From FEN-1219 sp963810755 (lineage in GTDB: Bacteria > Pseudomonadota > Gammaproteobacteria > Steroidobacterales > Rariloculaceae), in NCBI GenBank assembly GCA_963810755.1, contig CAWEOP010000009.1, forward strand, positions 310,001-374,000: a DNA stretch of 64,000 bases, given 5' to 3'. Positions 21,113-30,340 of the stretch are shown here, piece by piece. The notes beneath the pieces were generated by a model. The model saw only the letters and a list, made by a program, of their open reading frames with translations, did no database searches and was not told where the DNA came from. The translations under genes were made by a program, and so were the position numbers. Positions within the stretch are counted from its first letter, which is position 1; each line of letters opens with the position of its first letter.

Positions 21113-23653
21113 TTAGAACTGCCAGAGCACGCCGAGGTTACCCGTGAGCGGTAACGACCGGCGCTCGGTGCGCTCGAGCTGCAGAGAGCCGTCCGGAAGC
21201 GTGACGGCCTCATAGCTCACGCAGCACGGGTTCGCGCGATTCGTGGCGTTTGTCAGCTCCGCGAAAAAACGTAGCGAGCCAGGGCCAGCGTCGAACATCC
21301 GGCTCGCCCGAAGGTCGAGCCTGCGCATCGGCCGCAGGCGGTCCGCGTTGCGCGGTCCCGCAACGGCGACCATCCCCTGCACCGCATTCGGCGCGCTCGA
21401 GGGCACGAGCTCGAGCGTGGTCGCGGGCCAACCAGTGTGCAAGGTCCCAACCCCAGTCAGCGTCCAGGGGCCGAGATCGTAGGTCATGCCGCCTGTCAGC
21501 GCGTGCCGCTGATCCCAGCTGCGCGCGATGCGCTCACCGCTCACGATGTCCACTGCGTGCGCGAACGAATAGCCGGCCCACCACTCGACTGCTCCGTTTC
21601 CGTTGAGCATTGCTTCGAGCCCGCGCGACTCTGCACTCTCCGGTGCGATCTGCACGCGGCCCGGGCGCAGCTCCGGGAGCAGCACGAGCGGATCGAACAT
21701 GTTCTCGAAGCGCGGACGCGCATGGCTCGTCCACTTGCGGAACATCTCGACCCGCAAAGAAAGACTACCCGCGAACCGATGGTCGAAGCCGACGATCGAA
21801 TGCGACGCGCTCTGCGCGGGTGCGAATTCGCGCACACCGTCCTCGACCTGCAGGTCGATCAGGCTCTCCGATTGGAAGAACTTCCCGTAGCTGAACCGCA
21901 GATCGGTCCGCGCACCGACACGATACAAAAGGCTGCCGCGCGGGCTGAACTGCTCGTCGTCGGCGGGCGGCAGGTAGGTCTGCTTGTCCCAACGTACGCC
22001 GAGCTCCGCGATCACGCGGTCGTTGATGCGCACGCGGTCCGACGCATAGATTCCGTAGCTTTCGCCCCCGGGAGCGAGCGCGATCGCGCTCGCGCTGCGC
22101 GGCTCCGGCTCGAGCGTCGACAGCACGCCGCGCAAGTCGGCCGCGCTCGCATAGGCGTAGTGGCCCTCGAGCTCCTCGCGCTCGAATCCCCACGTGAGCA
22201 GCTGGCGCTCCGAGGCGTCCCAGCGCCAGTCTTGCTTGACGCCGCTCGCCTCGACCTCGCGCAAATCGGTGACGGCGCCGAGCAGCTCGTCGACGTCGGC
22301 CACCGCGCCGCTGCGCTCGGCCGTGAAGTCCGTCGAGTAGACGAGGCTGCGGCTCGACAGCTTGGACGTCCAGTCGCTGTCGACCTTTACCCAAAGTTGG
22401 TTGTTGTCGGTCTCGCTGCGCCCCTGCTCGGTGTCGTCCGGAGAGCTTTCGGGCGTGACGAGGATGTCGTCGTCGAACGTGATGTCGTTCAGCGCGAGGC
22501 GATGCTTCGGGGAGAGCGTGACACCGACGTGCACGAACGCATCGCGATAGGACGGCTCGCCGAGATCGTTTCGCAGGAGCTCGTCGATGTTCCCACGCCG
22601 CAGCGATACGAGCCACTGCGCGCGATCCCCGGCAAACTCACCCGCGGACAACAACGACGTGTAGAGGAGGCTCAAGCCCAACTCGTGGTGCAACGGCTCC
22701 GTAGGTTCGAGCTGGTCGATCACGGTGAGGCCGCTCAGCGCGTCGCCATACTCGACAGGAAACCCGCCCGAATACACCTCCATCCCAGAGACGATGCGCT
22801 GGTCGATCACGCTGAATATGCTCTGGTAGTCGCGCAGGTGGAACGGCTCGAACAGCTTCATGCCGTCGAGGATCACCGTCATTTCGTCGGCGGCACCTCC
22901 CCGCACGTGCGAGCGCGACGAGAATTCCGTCGACGCGATTCCCGGTAAGCGGTGCGCGACGCGCAGCGTGTCGTCGCCGAGCTCCGCGAGATTCTCGATC
23001 TGCTCCTGCGAGAAGTAGCTCGACGACGGCTGCACTTCGTTGCGCAGATCGTAGCGGCTCGCGGTGACGGTGAGCTCCTCGAGCGGCGGCGCGGCCGCGA
23101 CCAGCGCGATCGCGAGATCCGCGGTGGCGCCGGGCTGCACGTCGACGGCCGCGCGACCCGGCAGGAAGCCCGCCGCGCGCACGGTGACCGTGTGCCGGCC
23201 GGCGGCGACGCCCGGGAACGCCGCGCGGCCCACGACCAGCGCAAGGCTCGGCCCATTCGGGGCGTCGAGCTGCGCGACGGCATCGCCGATGGGCGTCGCC
23301 GACGCAGCGGCGATGGCAGTGACGGCTACGCCACCCGGCCCTTGCGTCGCCACGGCAACCGGCGCACCTCGCACGACGAGCCATGAGCCACCGGTCTCTT
23401 GGATCGCGAGCCCGTGCTGCGCGAGCAGCTCGCCGGCAAGAGCACGCGGCTCCGACGCGCGCGGCTCCGCCTCGACGCGCAAGCCTTGCGGTACGAGATT
23501 GCTGCTGTACACGAGCGGGGCGCCCCGCTCGCGCAGTTCGTTGAGCACTTCGACGAGCGGTCGTCCAACGTATCCCGCCGCGTCTTGCGCGCGCGCCGCG
23601 ACGAGCGGCGCCGCGAGAACGAGTAGGATCAACGAACAGACCAGCGAACGCAT
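21113..23653 (-). CDS. TonB-dependent receptor with N-terminal STN signalling domain
   Basis: An 846-residue outer-membrane receptor. It has a signal peptide (to about residue 22) and an STN (secretin/TonB short N-terminal) domain at about 27-97. A carboxypeptidase-like beta domain follows at 105-190 (FPGVAAGRHTVTVRAAGFLPG), then the plug (LEELTVTASRYDL ... RGGAADEMTVILDGM ... VYSGGFPVEYGDAL) and a 22-strand-type barrel ending in LGVLWQF. It takes up an unknown ligand with TonB energy and can signal through the adjacent FecR protein to the ECF sigma factor, as in FecA-FecR-FecI circuits. Gene order is sigma, fecR, receptor, with a terminator downstream. Confidence 0.88.
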   Translation of the reverse strand: MRSLVCSLILLVLAAPLVAARAQDAAGYVGRPLVEVLNELRERGAPLVYSSNLVPQGLRVEAEPRASEPRALAGELLAQHGLAIQETGGSWLVVRGAPVAVATQGPGGVAVTAIAAASATPIGDAVAQLDAPNGPSLALVVGRAAFPGVAAGRHTVTVRAAGFLPGRAAVDVQPGATADLAIALVAAAPPLEELTVTASRYDLRNEVQPSSSYFSQEQIENLAELGDDTLRVAHRLPGIASTEFSSRSHVRGGAADEMTVILDGMKLFEPFHLRDYQSIFSVIDQRIVSGMEVYSGGFPVEYGDALSGLTVIDQLEPTEPLHHELGLSLLYTSLLSAGEFAGDRAQWLVSLRRGNIDELLRNDLGEPSYRDAFVHVGVTLSPKHRLALNDITFDDDILVTPESSPDDTEQGRSETDNNQLWVKVDSDWTSKLSSRSLVYSTDFTAERSGAVADVDELLGAVTDLREVEASGVKQDWRWDASERQLLTWGFEREELEGHYAYASAADLRGVLSTLEPEPRSASAIALAPGGESYGIYASDRVRINDRVIAELGVRWDKQTYLPPADDEQFSPRGSLLYRVGARTDLRFSYGKFFQSESLIDLQVEDGVREFAPAQSASHSIVGFDHRFAGSLSLRVEMFRKWTSHARPRFENMFDPLVLLPELRPGRVQIAPESAESRGLEAMLNGNGAVEWWAGYSFAHAVDIVSGERIARSWDQRHALTGGMTYDLGPWTLTGVGTLHTGWPATTLELVPSSAPNAVQGMVAVAGPRNADRLRPMRRLDLRASRMFDAGPGSLRFFAELTNATNRANPCCVSYEAVTLPDGSLQLERTERRSLPLTGNLGVLWQF

Positions 23654-23793
23654 CGCAGCACCGCACGCGTAAGGCGTGCGGCGATTGTACGCAACGCTTC
23701 GGACCTAAGCGACGCAGCGTGCAGCGCGATTCCCGCGCGAACGCTCGGGACGCCTGGGCGCCAGCACTCGTGTGAGCTACGTGGCGCGAACGA

Positions 23794-24771
23794 CTACCTG
23801 GCGCGAACTATGATCCGCCCACCGTCGATGGTGTAGTCGAAGTCGGTCAACGCCATGACCGCGGCGAGCTTGCGCAGCGGATCGAGATCCATCGAGCCGC
23901 TGAGCACCGTCTCACGAACAGCCCGCTCGGTTTCCGCGTCCGCGAACACGAGCGTCCGGCCCGTCTCACGGGCGACCCAGTCGAGGAAATCGATCAGCTG
24001 CCGGCCGTCGATCTCGAATGGCTGCGCGAGCTGCTCCGCCCATGCCCAATCTGCGCCGAAACGGTCGATCGGCTCGCGCCGCACGCTGCCCGAACCGCGC
24101 GGCACCGTCACGCGCTCACCGGCGTCGGCCGCCACGTTTTCCGTTCCACGCGCGAGCGCGACACGACCGTCGCGCACGCCGATCTCGAGCCGGACCGAAT
24201 CGAGCTGTGCGACGAACTGCGTGCCGATGTCGCGTAGCGTGCCGAAGGCGGTTCGCACCGCAAACTTCGAAGCCGCGGCGCTACCGTTCGAGTCGAAGTA
24301 AAGCCTGCCGGAGTCGAGCTCCGCTTCCGTGTCCGCGAGCAGCGTGAGCTCCGTTTGCGATGCGAGCCGCAGCGACCCGCCATCGACGAGCCGCAGGGAG
24401 ACACTACCGCTGTGCGTCGCGAGGCGCGCGTCCTGCTCCACGGCGGCGCCGATGAGTAGCGGTGCTCCGTCGACCTCCACGTTGCCTCGCACGCGCTCCA
24501 CCGTCGCCACCGCCGGCAACGGTCCGGTGCTGGTGTCGAGAACGAACAGCGCGACGGCCCCAACCACTGCCGCGGCGGCAACCGCGCCCGCGCTGCGGCG
24601 CCAAAACACTCGTCTCCCTGTGACCGCATCCCATTCGGCGAAAACCGCGCGCCGAATCTCCTCTGCGTCAGCTTCGGGTGGCGCCGGCCGTGGTGCGGCA
24701 TGCGCGAACAGCTCCCGAAGTGTCCGCTCGGAGCCGTTGTCCGGGCCTGGAGGCCGATCGTGGGTGCTCAT
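23794..24771 (-). CDS. FecR-family anti-sigma/signal transducer
   Basis: A 325-residue inner-membrane regulator. Residues 1-55 are cytoplasmic and should hold the sigma factor, one membrane helix lies at about 61-78, and a FecR domain covers roughly 90-220 (VERVRGNVEVDGAPLLIG, GSVSLRLVDGGSLRL, FAVRTAFGTLRDIGTQFVAQ). The C-terminal part (QLIDFLDWVARETGRTLVF ... DYTIDGGRIIV) has the look of an STN/DUF4974 fold that would contact the receptor's STN domain. The ATG overlaps the sigma factor stop (ATGA). The receptor gene follows after 140 nt. Confidence 0.87.
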   Translation of the reverse strand: MSTHDRPPGPDNGSERTLRELFAHAAPRPAPPEADAEEIRRAVFAEWDAVTGRRVFWRRSAGAVAAAAVVGAVALFVLDTSTGPLPAVATVERVRGNVEVDGAPLLIGAAVEQDARLATHSGSVSLRLVDGGSLRLASQTELTLLADTEAELDSGRLYFDSNGSAAASKFAVRTAFGTLRDIGTQFVAQLDSVRLEIGVRDGRVALARGTENVAADAGERVTVPRGSGSVRREPIDRFGADWAWAEQLAQPFEIDGRQLIDFLDWVARETGRTLVFADAETERAVRETVLSGSMDLDPLRKLAAVMALTDFDYTIDGGRIIVRAR

Positions 24772-25412
24772 ATTCCTTCCGCTTGAAAGTTCGAATCGTC
24801 GGCGAACGCGTCGCCGGCCGAGACGAGGTCCCTCGTCAATGTCCCGTAGACGTCCTGAAACGCACGCTTCGCACGCGCAAGAATCGACTGTGCCGCGTCG
24901 ATACCCACGCCGAGCTTGCCGGCGATCTCTTCCACGCTGAAGCCGTAGATGTATTTCCACTCGAGCGCGTTGCCGTAGTGCGTCGGCAGACGATCGAGCG
25001 CCACTTGAATGAGCCGCGCCGTCTCGGTGCGGCGGAAGTTCGCTTCGGGCTCGTCCGACGCGGGCGCGGCAAGCGCGTCGACGGCGGCGCGGACGTCGGG
25101 CAGGTCTTCCGTCAACACGATGTGCTTGCGCTCGCGCGCGACGCGCTCGACGTGATCGTTGATCTCGTTCCGGCAAATCGTGCAAAGCCACGTGAAGAAC
25201 GCAGCCTCGCCGCGATACGACGCGAGCTTGCGGATGGCCTTGGTGAGTGTCACGTGCACGATCTCTTTGGTAACGTCAGGATCCTCTCCGAGCCGGCTGC
25301 GCGCGAACCGATAGAGCCGCGGGAAATAGCCGTCGAAAAACTGCTTGAACGCTTGCGCATCGTGCGCAAGCAGTCGTTTGACGAGGCGTCGGTCTTCGAG
25401 ATCGTCGGTCAT
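24768..25412 (-). CDS. ECF-type RNA polymerase sigma factor
   Basis: A 214-residue sigma-70-family factor with region 2 (FKQFFDGYFPRLYRFA ... LASYRGEAAFFTWLCTICRNEIND) and region 4 (ALDRLPTHYGNALEWKYIYGFSVEEIAGKLGVG ... ARAKRAF), and no region 3, as in extracytoplasmic function sigmas. It heads the sigma-fecR-receptor operon and is presumably released by FecR when the receptor binds its ligand. I chose ATG 25412 with GGGGAC just upstream; a GTG at 25415 is also possible. Confidence 0.88.
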   Translation of the reverse strand: MTDDLEDRRLVKRLLAHDAQAFKQFFDGYFPRLYRFARSRLGEDPDVTKEIVHVTLTKAIRKLASYRGEAAFFTWLCTICRNEINDHVERVARERKHIVLTEDLPDVRAAVDALAAPASDEPEANFRRTETARLIQVALDRLPTHYGNALEWKYIYGFSVEEIAGKLGVGIDAAQSILARAKRAFQDVYGTLTRDLVSAGDAFADDSNFQAEGI

Positions 25413-25678
25413 CACGTCCCCGAGTTTGGCCTGTTAGACCCGTTCGCAGCAGGAAATCGGTCGGCGTGCCTACCAGGCCACGCTCATAGCCGGGGGGAGT
25501 CCGAGTCTGCACACGATTCTGCCCAAGGTCCGGGTCGAACGCATTGCTAACGCACCACCCCACCCGCTCCGGCGGGGGCCTCGGACGGCCCGCTTACTCC
25601 TTATTTCTCTGCGGAGCGACGGATTTTGCTGAGAAAAGCCGTCAAACTCCGGTCGCGAGCTTTTGGAGAACGCCGTAC

Positions 25679-28396
25679 ATGTCTGCCGCCGTCCCAGGAG
25701 AGCCTCTGCCAAAACGGCTGGCCGCCGATGCGAAGGGGCCGGCCGCCGATACGAAAAACGAAGAAGCGGCAGCACCGACGCTGTGGCGCTTCTGGGGACC
25801 GCGCTACTGGTCGACCTGGCTGCTCCTCGCTTGGCTACGAATCGCGGCTGCCTTGCCCTGGCGCGTCACGATCGCGATCCACGAGCAGCTCGGCCGGGTC
25901 CTCTGGGCGTTGATGAGGCGCCGCCGCAAGATCGTCGTCCGCAACCTCGAAATCTGCTTCCCCGACCTTGGCGCCGAGGCCGTGCAGACCCTCGCGAAGC
26001 GCCACTTCGAAAGTCTCGCCGTGTGCCTCGCCGAGATCGGGTTCGGCTGGTTCGGCTCGCGCAAGCGCCTTGCGTCCCTGTTTCGGGTCGAAGGCCTCGA
26101 GCACATCCAGGCGGCGCTCGCGCGCGGCAAGGGAGTGGTGCTGTTCTCCGGCCACTTCACGACGCTCGAGATCGTCCCGCCGCTGATCAAGTCGCTGGTG
26201 CCGCGGTTCGCGTTCATGTTCACGCCGCGCCGCAACCTGCTGCTCAACGCGATGCAAACCCGCGGCCGGCAGCGGGCAGCGCACGTATCGATGCCGAGCG
26301 ACGACGTGCGCGCGCTGCTCCGCGAGCTGCGTAAGAACACCGCCATTTGGTACGCACCGGATCAGGCCAAGGGCGGCGCGAGCGGCGAGCTCGTCCCATT
26401 CTTCGGCGAGCCCGCGATGACCAACACCGCGACGAGCCGCATCGCGAAGATCAGCGGCGCCGCGATCGTCCCGCTGTTCTTCTGTCGATTACCCGACCGG
26501 GCGGGCTACCTACTGCGCTTCGACGCTCCGCTCGAAGGCGTGCCTAGCGACGACGCTCTGCGCGACACCGCGCGGCTCATGGGCGTCATCGAGTCGTTCG
26601 TCCGCGAATGCCCCGAGCAGTACTTCTGGATCCACCGCAAGTTCAAGGGCCGGCCGGACGCGCTGCCCGACGCGTACGCCGAGAGTAAGCCCACGGCAGC
26701 CGCGAGCGCGCCCATACGCACTCGCGCTCGCCTTCGCGACATGCTCGCGGCGCCGCTCGCGATCGTGCTCGTCGCCGCGTTCATCGTCGCGCTCGACAAC
26801 GATGCGTTGTGGGACATGGCACTGCGCGCCACGTTGCTCGACGAGCATCAGGCTGGGGTCACGATCTCGCTGTTCGCGCTCATGTTCTGCACTCTCGTGT
26901 TCATGCTGTCGCTCGTCCCCGGGCGTTGGCTCCTGAAGACCGTCGGCGCTCTGGTGCTCGTCGTCGCGTCGCTGTGCGGCTATTACATGAGCGAGTACGG
27001 CGTCGTCTTCGACATGTCGATGATCCGAAACATCGCGGAGACGAAGCCCCAAGAGGCTGCGCCCCTGTTGACCGGCATGCTGTTCTCGCACGTGCTGCTG
27101 TTCGGCGTCATTCCCGCCGTTCTGCTGCTCGTGCTCCCATTGCCGAAGGTCTCGTGGGGTCGCGGCTTCGCAGCGCGCGTAGGCCTCGCGCTGCTCAGCG
27201 CGGTGCTCCTCGTCGTCACGGTTTACGCAAACTACCAGTCGGTGGTCTTCTTTGGACGCCAGAACCACTCGGTGCGCTTTTTCTTCAATCCGGGCTACCC
27301 GATTTATTCGTTGGTCCGGTACTGGCTGCGCACGGAGGATCGCCCCCCGCCAGTGCGCGTGCCGCTGACGGCGAGCGTGGCGGCGGCGCATGCTGCTCGG
27401 CCGAAGCACACGCTGGTCGTGTTCGTGGTTGGTGAAACCGCACGCGCAGATCGCTTCGCGTTCAACGGCTACGGCCGCGACACGAATCGCTATACGAGGC
27501 CCCGCGGCGTCGTGAATTTCGCCAACGTCACTTCGTGCGGAACCTCGACCGCCGACTCGGTGCCGTGCATCTTCTCTGGGCTCGGACGCGAGGACTTCAC
27601 GCACGCCGAAGCCGCCATGCACGAGAGCTTGTTCGGCACGTTGAGTCGGCTCGGCGCCGGCGTCCTCTGGCGCGACAACAGCACGGGCTGCAAGGACGTT
27701 TGCGATCCCGCGCACTTCGAGGAATACGCGGTCCGCACCGACGCCGATTTCTGCGACGCGACCGGCTGCTTCGACGAGATCCTGCTGAAGGACATCGACA
27801 CGGCGGTCGAAGACCGGAGCCGCGACCATTTCCTCGTGTTCCACCAGCGCGGTAGCCACGGCCCGGCGTATCACACCGATACGCCCGCCTGGTCCAAAGT
27901 CTTCCTGCCGGAGTGCGACCTGCCGAACCCGCGCAGTTGCGACTTGGAGCAAATCAACAACGCCTACGACAACACGATTCTCTATACCGACTATTTCTTG
28001 TCGCGTGTAGTCGATTTTCTCGAGCGTCAGGCGGACGGCTACGAGGTCGCGATGCTATACGTGTCGGATCATGGCGAATCGCTCGGCGAGAACGGCTTGT
28101 ATCTGCACGGCCTTCCGTACTCGATGGCGCCGCGCGAGCAAACCAGAGTGCCGATGCTGTTCTGGGGATCGCCGAGCTTCTACGCGAGCCACGAGATCGA
28201 TTTGGAATGCGTGCGCTCGAGCGCCGGCCGCGACGTGAGCCACGACTGGATCTACCACACGCTGCTGCCGCTGTTCGGCGTAACGAGTGAAGGCTACGAC
28301 GAGTCGCTGGACCTGTTCGCGTCTTGCCGGGGCGGCGCGAGCCCCACGGCGACCACTCGACCCGCCGGCGGGCAAACCGTTCCTTCGTCCGGCTAG
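25679..28396 (+). CDS. Fusion of lipid A acyltransferase (LpxL/HtrB type) and lipid A phosphoethanolamine transferase (EptA type)
   Basis: A single 905-residue frame without break. Residues 33-330 are a late acyltransferase of lipid A: one membrane segment near 45-60, then the HxxxxE motif (H159, E164) and GELVPFFGEPA. Residues 355-905 are a whole EptA/Mcr-type enzyme. They have five membrane helices (about 355-520), then a periplasmic domain with E586 (VGETARAD), nucleophile T624 in CGTSTA, H727 (QRGSHGPAY), D797-H798 (SDHGES) and H810. Cysteines C620/C630 and C746/C754 match known disulfide spacing. It should add a fatty acid to lipid A on the cytoplasmic side and phosphoethanolamine on the periplasmic side. 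That would give a tougher, less anionic outer membrane and polymyxin tolerance. The pairing as one gene is unusual. Confidence 0.9.
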   Translation: MSAAVPGEPLPKRLAADAKGPAADTKNEEAAAPTLWRFWGPRYWSTWLLLAWLRIAAALPWRVTIAIHEQLGRVLWALMRRRRKIVVRNLEICFPDLGAEAVQTLAKRHFESLAVCLAEIGFGWFGSRKRLASLFRVEGLEHIQAALARGKGVVLFSGHFTTLEIVPPLIKSLVPRFAFMFTPRRNLLLNAMQTRGRQRAAHVSMPSDDVRALLRELRKNTAIWYAPDQAKGGASGELVPFFGEPAMTNTATSRIAKISGAAIVPLFFCRLPDRAGYLLRFDAPLEGVPSDDALRDTARLMGVIESFVRECPEQYFWIHRKFKGRPDALPDAYAESKPTAAASAPIRTRARLRDMLAAPLAIVLVAAFIVALDNDALWDMALRATLLDEHQAGVTISLFALMFCTLVFMLSLVPGRWLLKTVGALVLVVASLCGYYMSEYGVVFDMSMIRNIAETKPQEAAPLLTGMLFSHVLLFGVIPAVLLLVLPLPKVSWGRGFAARVGLALLSAVLLVVTVYANYQSVVFFGRQNHSVRFFFNPGYPIYSLVRYWLRTEDRPPPVRVPLTASVAAAHAARPKHTLVVFVVGETARADRFAFNGYGRDTNRYTRPRGVVNFANVTSCGTSTADSVPCIFSGLGREDFTHAEAAMHESLFGTLSRLGAGVLWRDNSTGCKDVCDPAHFEEYAVRTDADFCDATGCFDEILLKDIDTAVEDRSRDHFLVFHQRGSHGPAYHTDTPAWSKVFLPECDLPNPRSCDLEQINNAYDNTILYTDYFLSRVVDFLERQADGYEVAMLYVSDHGESLGENGLYLHGLPYSMAPREQTRVPMLFWGSPSFYASHEIDLECVRSSAGRDVSHDWIYHTLLPLFGVTSEGYDESLDLFASCRGGASPTATTRPAGGQTVPSSG

Positions 28397-28430
28397 CGAC
28401 GCTCGCGCGGCGCGACTACCGGCGGGGCCG

Positions 28431-29244
28431 CTATAGACCGGCCTTGCCGCGGATGTGCTCGACGTCCTGGTTGTTCTCGTTGCAGATGTATTCCATCAGA
28501 TCCCAGCCCGGGCGCAGCGTGGCCGTGAACTTGACCGTGAAAGGCTTCGCATAGGCTCCGGGATCGGTGATGGTCGTGACGTTCTCGAGCGTGCCCTCGT
28601 CCTTGCGCGTGTAACGCTCGACCGTCTTGAGCTGCGTCGTGTGCGGGTGGCCGACGAAGTCGAACCAGAACAGATCGTTGAATCCGACCGTCTCGACCAC
28701 GAGCGTATCGCCTTCCCAGTGCCCCACCGAATGCCCGTACCAGGTGGCCTCGAGGTCTTCGGGATGCGCGCGGCCGTCCATGAAGATCTGCCGGTAGCTG
28801 TGGATGTTGCCCTCGAACAGGAAATACAAATGAGTCGGCTCGCCGACCGCGGGCGCTTGCACGACCCGCCACGGATACGGCGCGACGCGCGGCACTCCGG
28901 TCGGCAGGCAGCGCGCTTCCGGGTCCTCGGCGGCCATCCGGCTCTTCATGAGCTTCTCGGCTTCCGGCAGAAGCTTGATCTCCTCGCCCGGCATCAGACC
29001 CTCGCGTATGTCGCCGACGGGACCGCCGCCGACCCAAACACCGGAGAAATCCGGCTTGCCGTTCGGCAGGCGCGGCGCAGGTCCGGCCGGACGCGCTCCG
29101 GCGATCGCGGGATTGTTCGCGCCGCCGCTGCCGGCCGGCGCGGTTGCGGCCGCGGGCGTTTGCTGGGCGTGACGCCGGTGCCGTCGAGACGACGACGGCG
29201 ATGACGGCCGCGCCGAGCGCGCGCCGAACGAGTGACGATCTCAT
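28431..29244 (-). CDS. Secreted protein paired with DUF6152, one frameshift
   Basis: About 270 residues after correction. ATG 29244 opens a signal peptide (LGAAVIAVVVSTAPA). An inserted base near 29170 then moves the frame to QQTPAAATAPAGSGG, an Ala/Pro/Gly linker, and PRLPNGKPDFSGVWVGGG. The main domain has ARCLPTGVPRVAPYPWRVV, GNIHSYRQIFMDGR and YGHSVGHWEGDTLVVETVGF. It matches the second half of the fused protein at 12782-13879. It begins 3 nt after the stop of the DUF6152 gene, so the two are an operon. No biochemical role known to me. Confidence 0.72.
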
Positions 29245-29247
29245 GGC

Positions 29248-29640
29248 TCAGCCGCCGTCCGAATCGGAACGCGCGAACACGCGCCGGCCGTCCGCGAGCG
29301 TCACCGCTCGGGCGTTCGCCATGTTCGCGCCGCTCCGAGCGAGCGAGCCTTCGACGGTGACCTCGTCGCCTTCCTTCAACGACGTGCTCGACCAGCCCGC
29401 GCGCTTCAGATAGTTCGGGCTCGCGAGCTCGAGGTTCCAGCTCGTCGTGGCACCGTCGGCACCCTTCACGCTCATGTAGAAGCGCGCGTGCGGGTTGGTC
29501 CACTCGACCTTGGTTACTTTGCCCGTGAGCGTGACGGGCTTGGACGGATCGTACTGAGCGGCGAACGAATGGTGCGCGATCGCGGGCGCGGCCAGGGCTA
29601 GCACGGCGGTCGCGACCAGCGAAGTGAGCAAAGCCTTCAT
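29248..29640 (-). CDS. DUF6152 family exported protein
   Basis: A 130-residue periplasmic protein. From ATG 29640 (GAGGGGAG upstream) it has a signal peptide ending in AIA. The DUF6152 domain carries HHSFAAQYDPSKPVTLTGKV, VEWTNPHARFYM, WNLELASPNYL and LKEGDEVTVEGSLA. The fold is probably a small OB-like or beta-sandwich; the double His right after the cleavage site may bind metal, which is inference. It is first in a two-gene operon with 28431-29244. Confidence 0.82.
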   Translation of the reverse strand: MKALLTSLVATAVLALAAPAIAHHSFAAQYDPSKPVTLTGKVTKVEWTNPHARFYMSVKGADGATTSWNLELASPNYLKRAGWSSTSLKEGDEVTVEGSLARSGANMANARAVTLADGRRVFARSDSDGG

Positions 29641-29859
29641 CGAAACTCCCCTCTCGATTTGAGCAGCTGCCGACATGCTAGCCGAACGGCCCAACTGCGT
29701 CGATCGGGCTGCGGGCTCTCTACGCCGTCACGCATCGCCTTCCGAGGCGCGCATCGGCGATAGCGCGGCCGGCGCGTCGGGGACCTCCATCGTCGCGCCC
29801 TTCAGGGCGTCGAGCTATAGTTTCAAGGCCGCGACATAACCTCACGAGTGACCACGCCA

Positions 29860-30333
29860 ATGCCGCTGAGATTGTTGCCGCTGCTCGCCCTGCTGCTCGC
29901 CGCCCCTGCCTTCGCACAGCTCCCGGTCGAGGTGCACCCGAACCAACTGCAGCTGCTTGCGAGCAAGGACCCCGCGCTCGCCGCGAACAAGAAGCTCGTG
30001 TTCGATTTCTGGCGCGAAGTCTTCCAGGCTCGCAATATGGACCGCGCGCCGGAATTCATGGCCGAGAGCTATATGCAGCACAACCCGAACGTGCCGACGG
30101 GCCGCACCGCGTTCATGAAGTTCTTCGGCCAGTTTCCGAAGCAACCCGTGAAGCCGACGATCGACGACCTCGTATCGATGGTCGCGGAAGGCGATTTGGT
30201 CGTGCTCGGATTCCGGCGCACGCTGCCCGATTTACAGAACGAGGGGCAGACCTACACCACCACCTGGTTCGACATGTTCCGGCTCGAGAACGGCAAGATC
30301 GCCGAGCACTGGGACTACGGCACGAAAGAGTGA
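29860..30333 (+). CDS. Exported NTF2/SnoaL-like protein
   Basis: A 157-residue protein with a signal peptide (MPLRLLPLLALLLAAPAFA) and a SnoaL/NTF2-like cone fold. It has ANKKLVFDFWREVFQARNMDRAPEFM, the YMQHNPNVPTGRTAF strand-turn, VSMVAEGDLVVLGFRR and WFDMFRLENGKIAEHWDYG. Family members act as small-molecule isomerases, cyclases or binding proteins; no ligand can be named. I chose ATG 29860 over GTG 29848. Its stop lies 8 nt from the end of the convergent apbE gene. Confidence 0.82.
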   Translation: MPLRLLPLLALLLAAPAFAQLPVEVHPNQLQLLASKDPALAANKKLVFDFWREVFQARNMDRAPEFMAESYMQHNPNVPTGRTAFMKFFGQFPKQPVKPTIDDLVSMVAEGDLVVLGFRRTLPDLQNEGQTYTTTWFDMFRLENGKIAEHWDYGTKE

Positions 30334-30340
30334 CGGGGCG

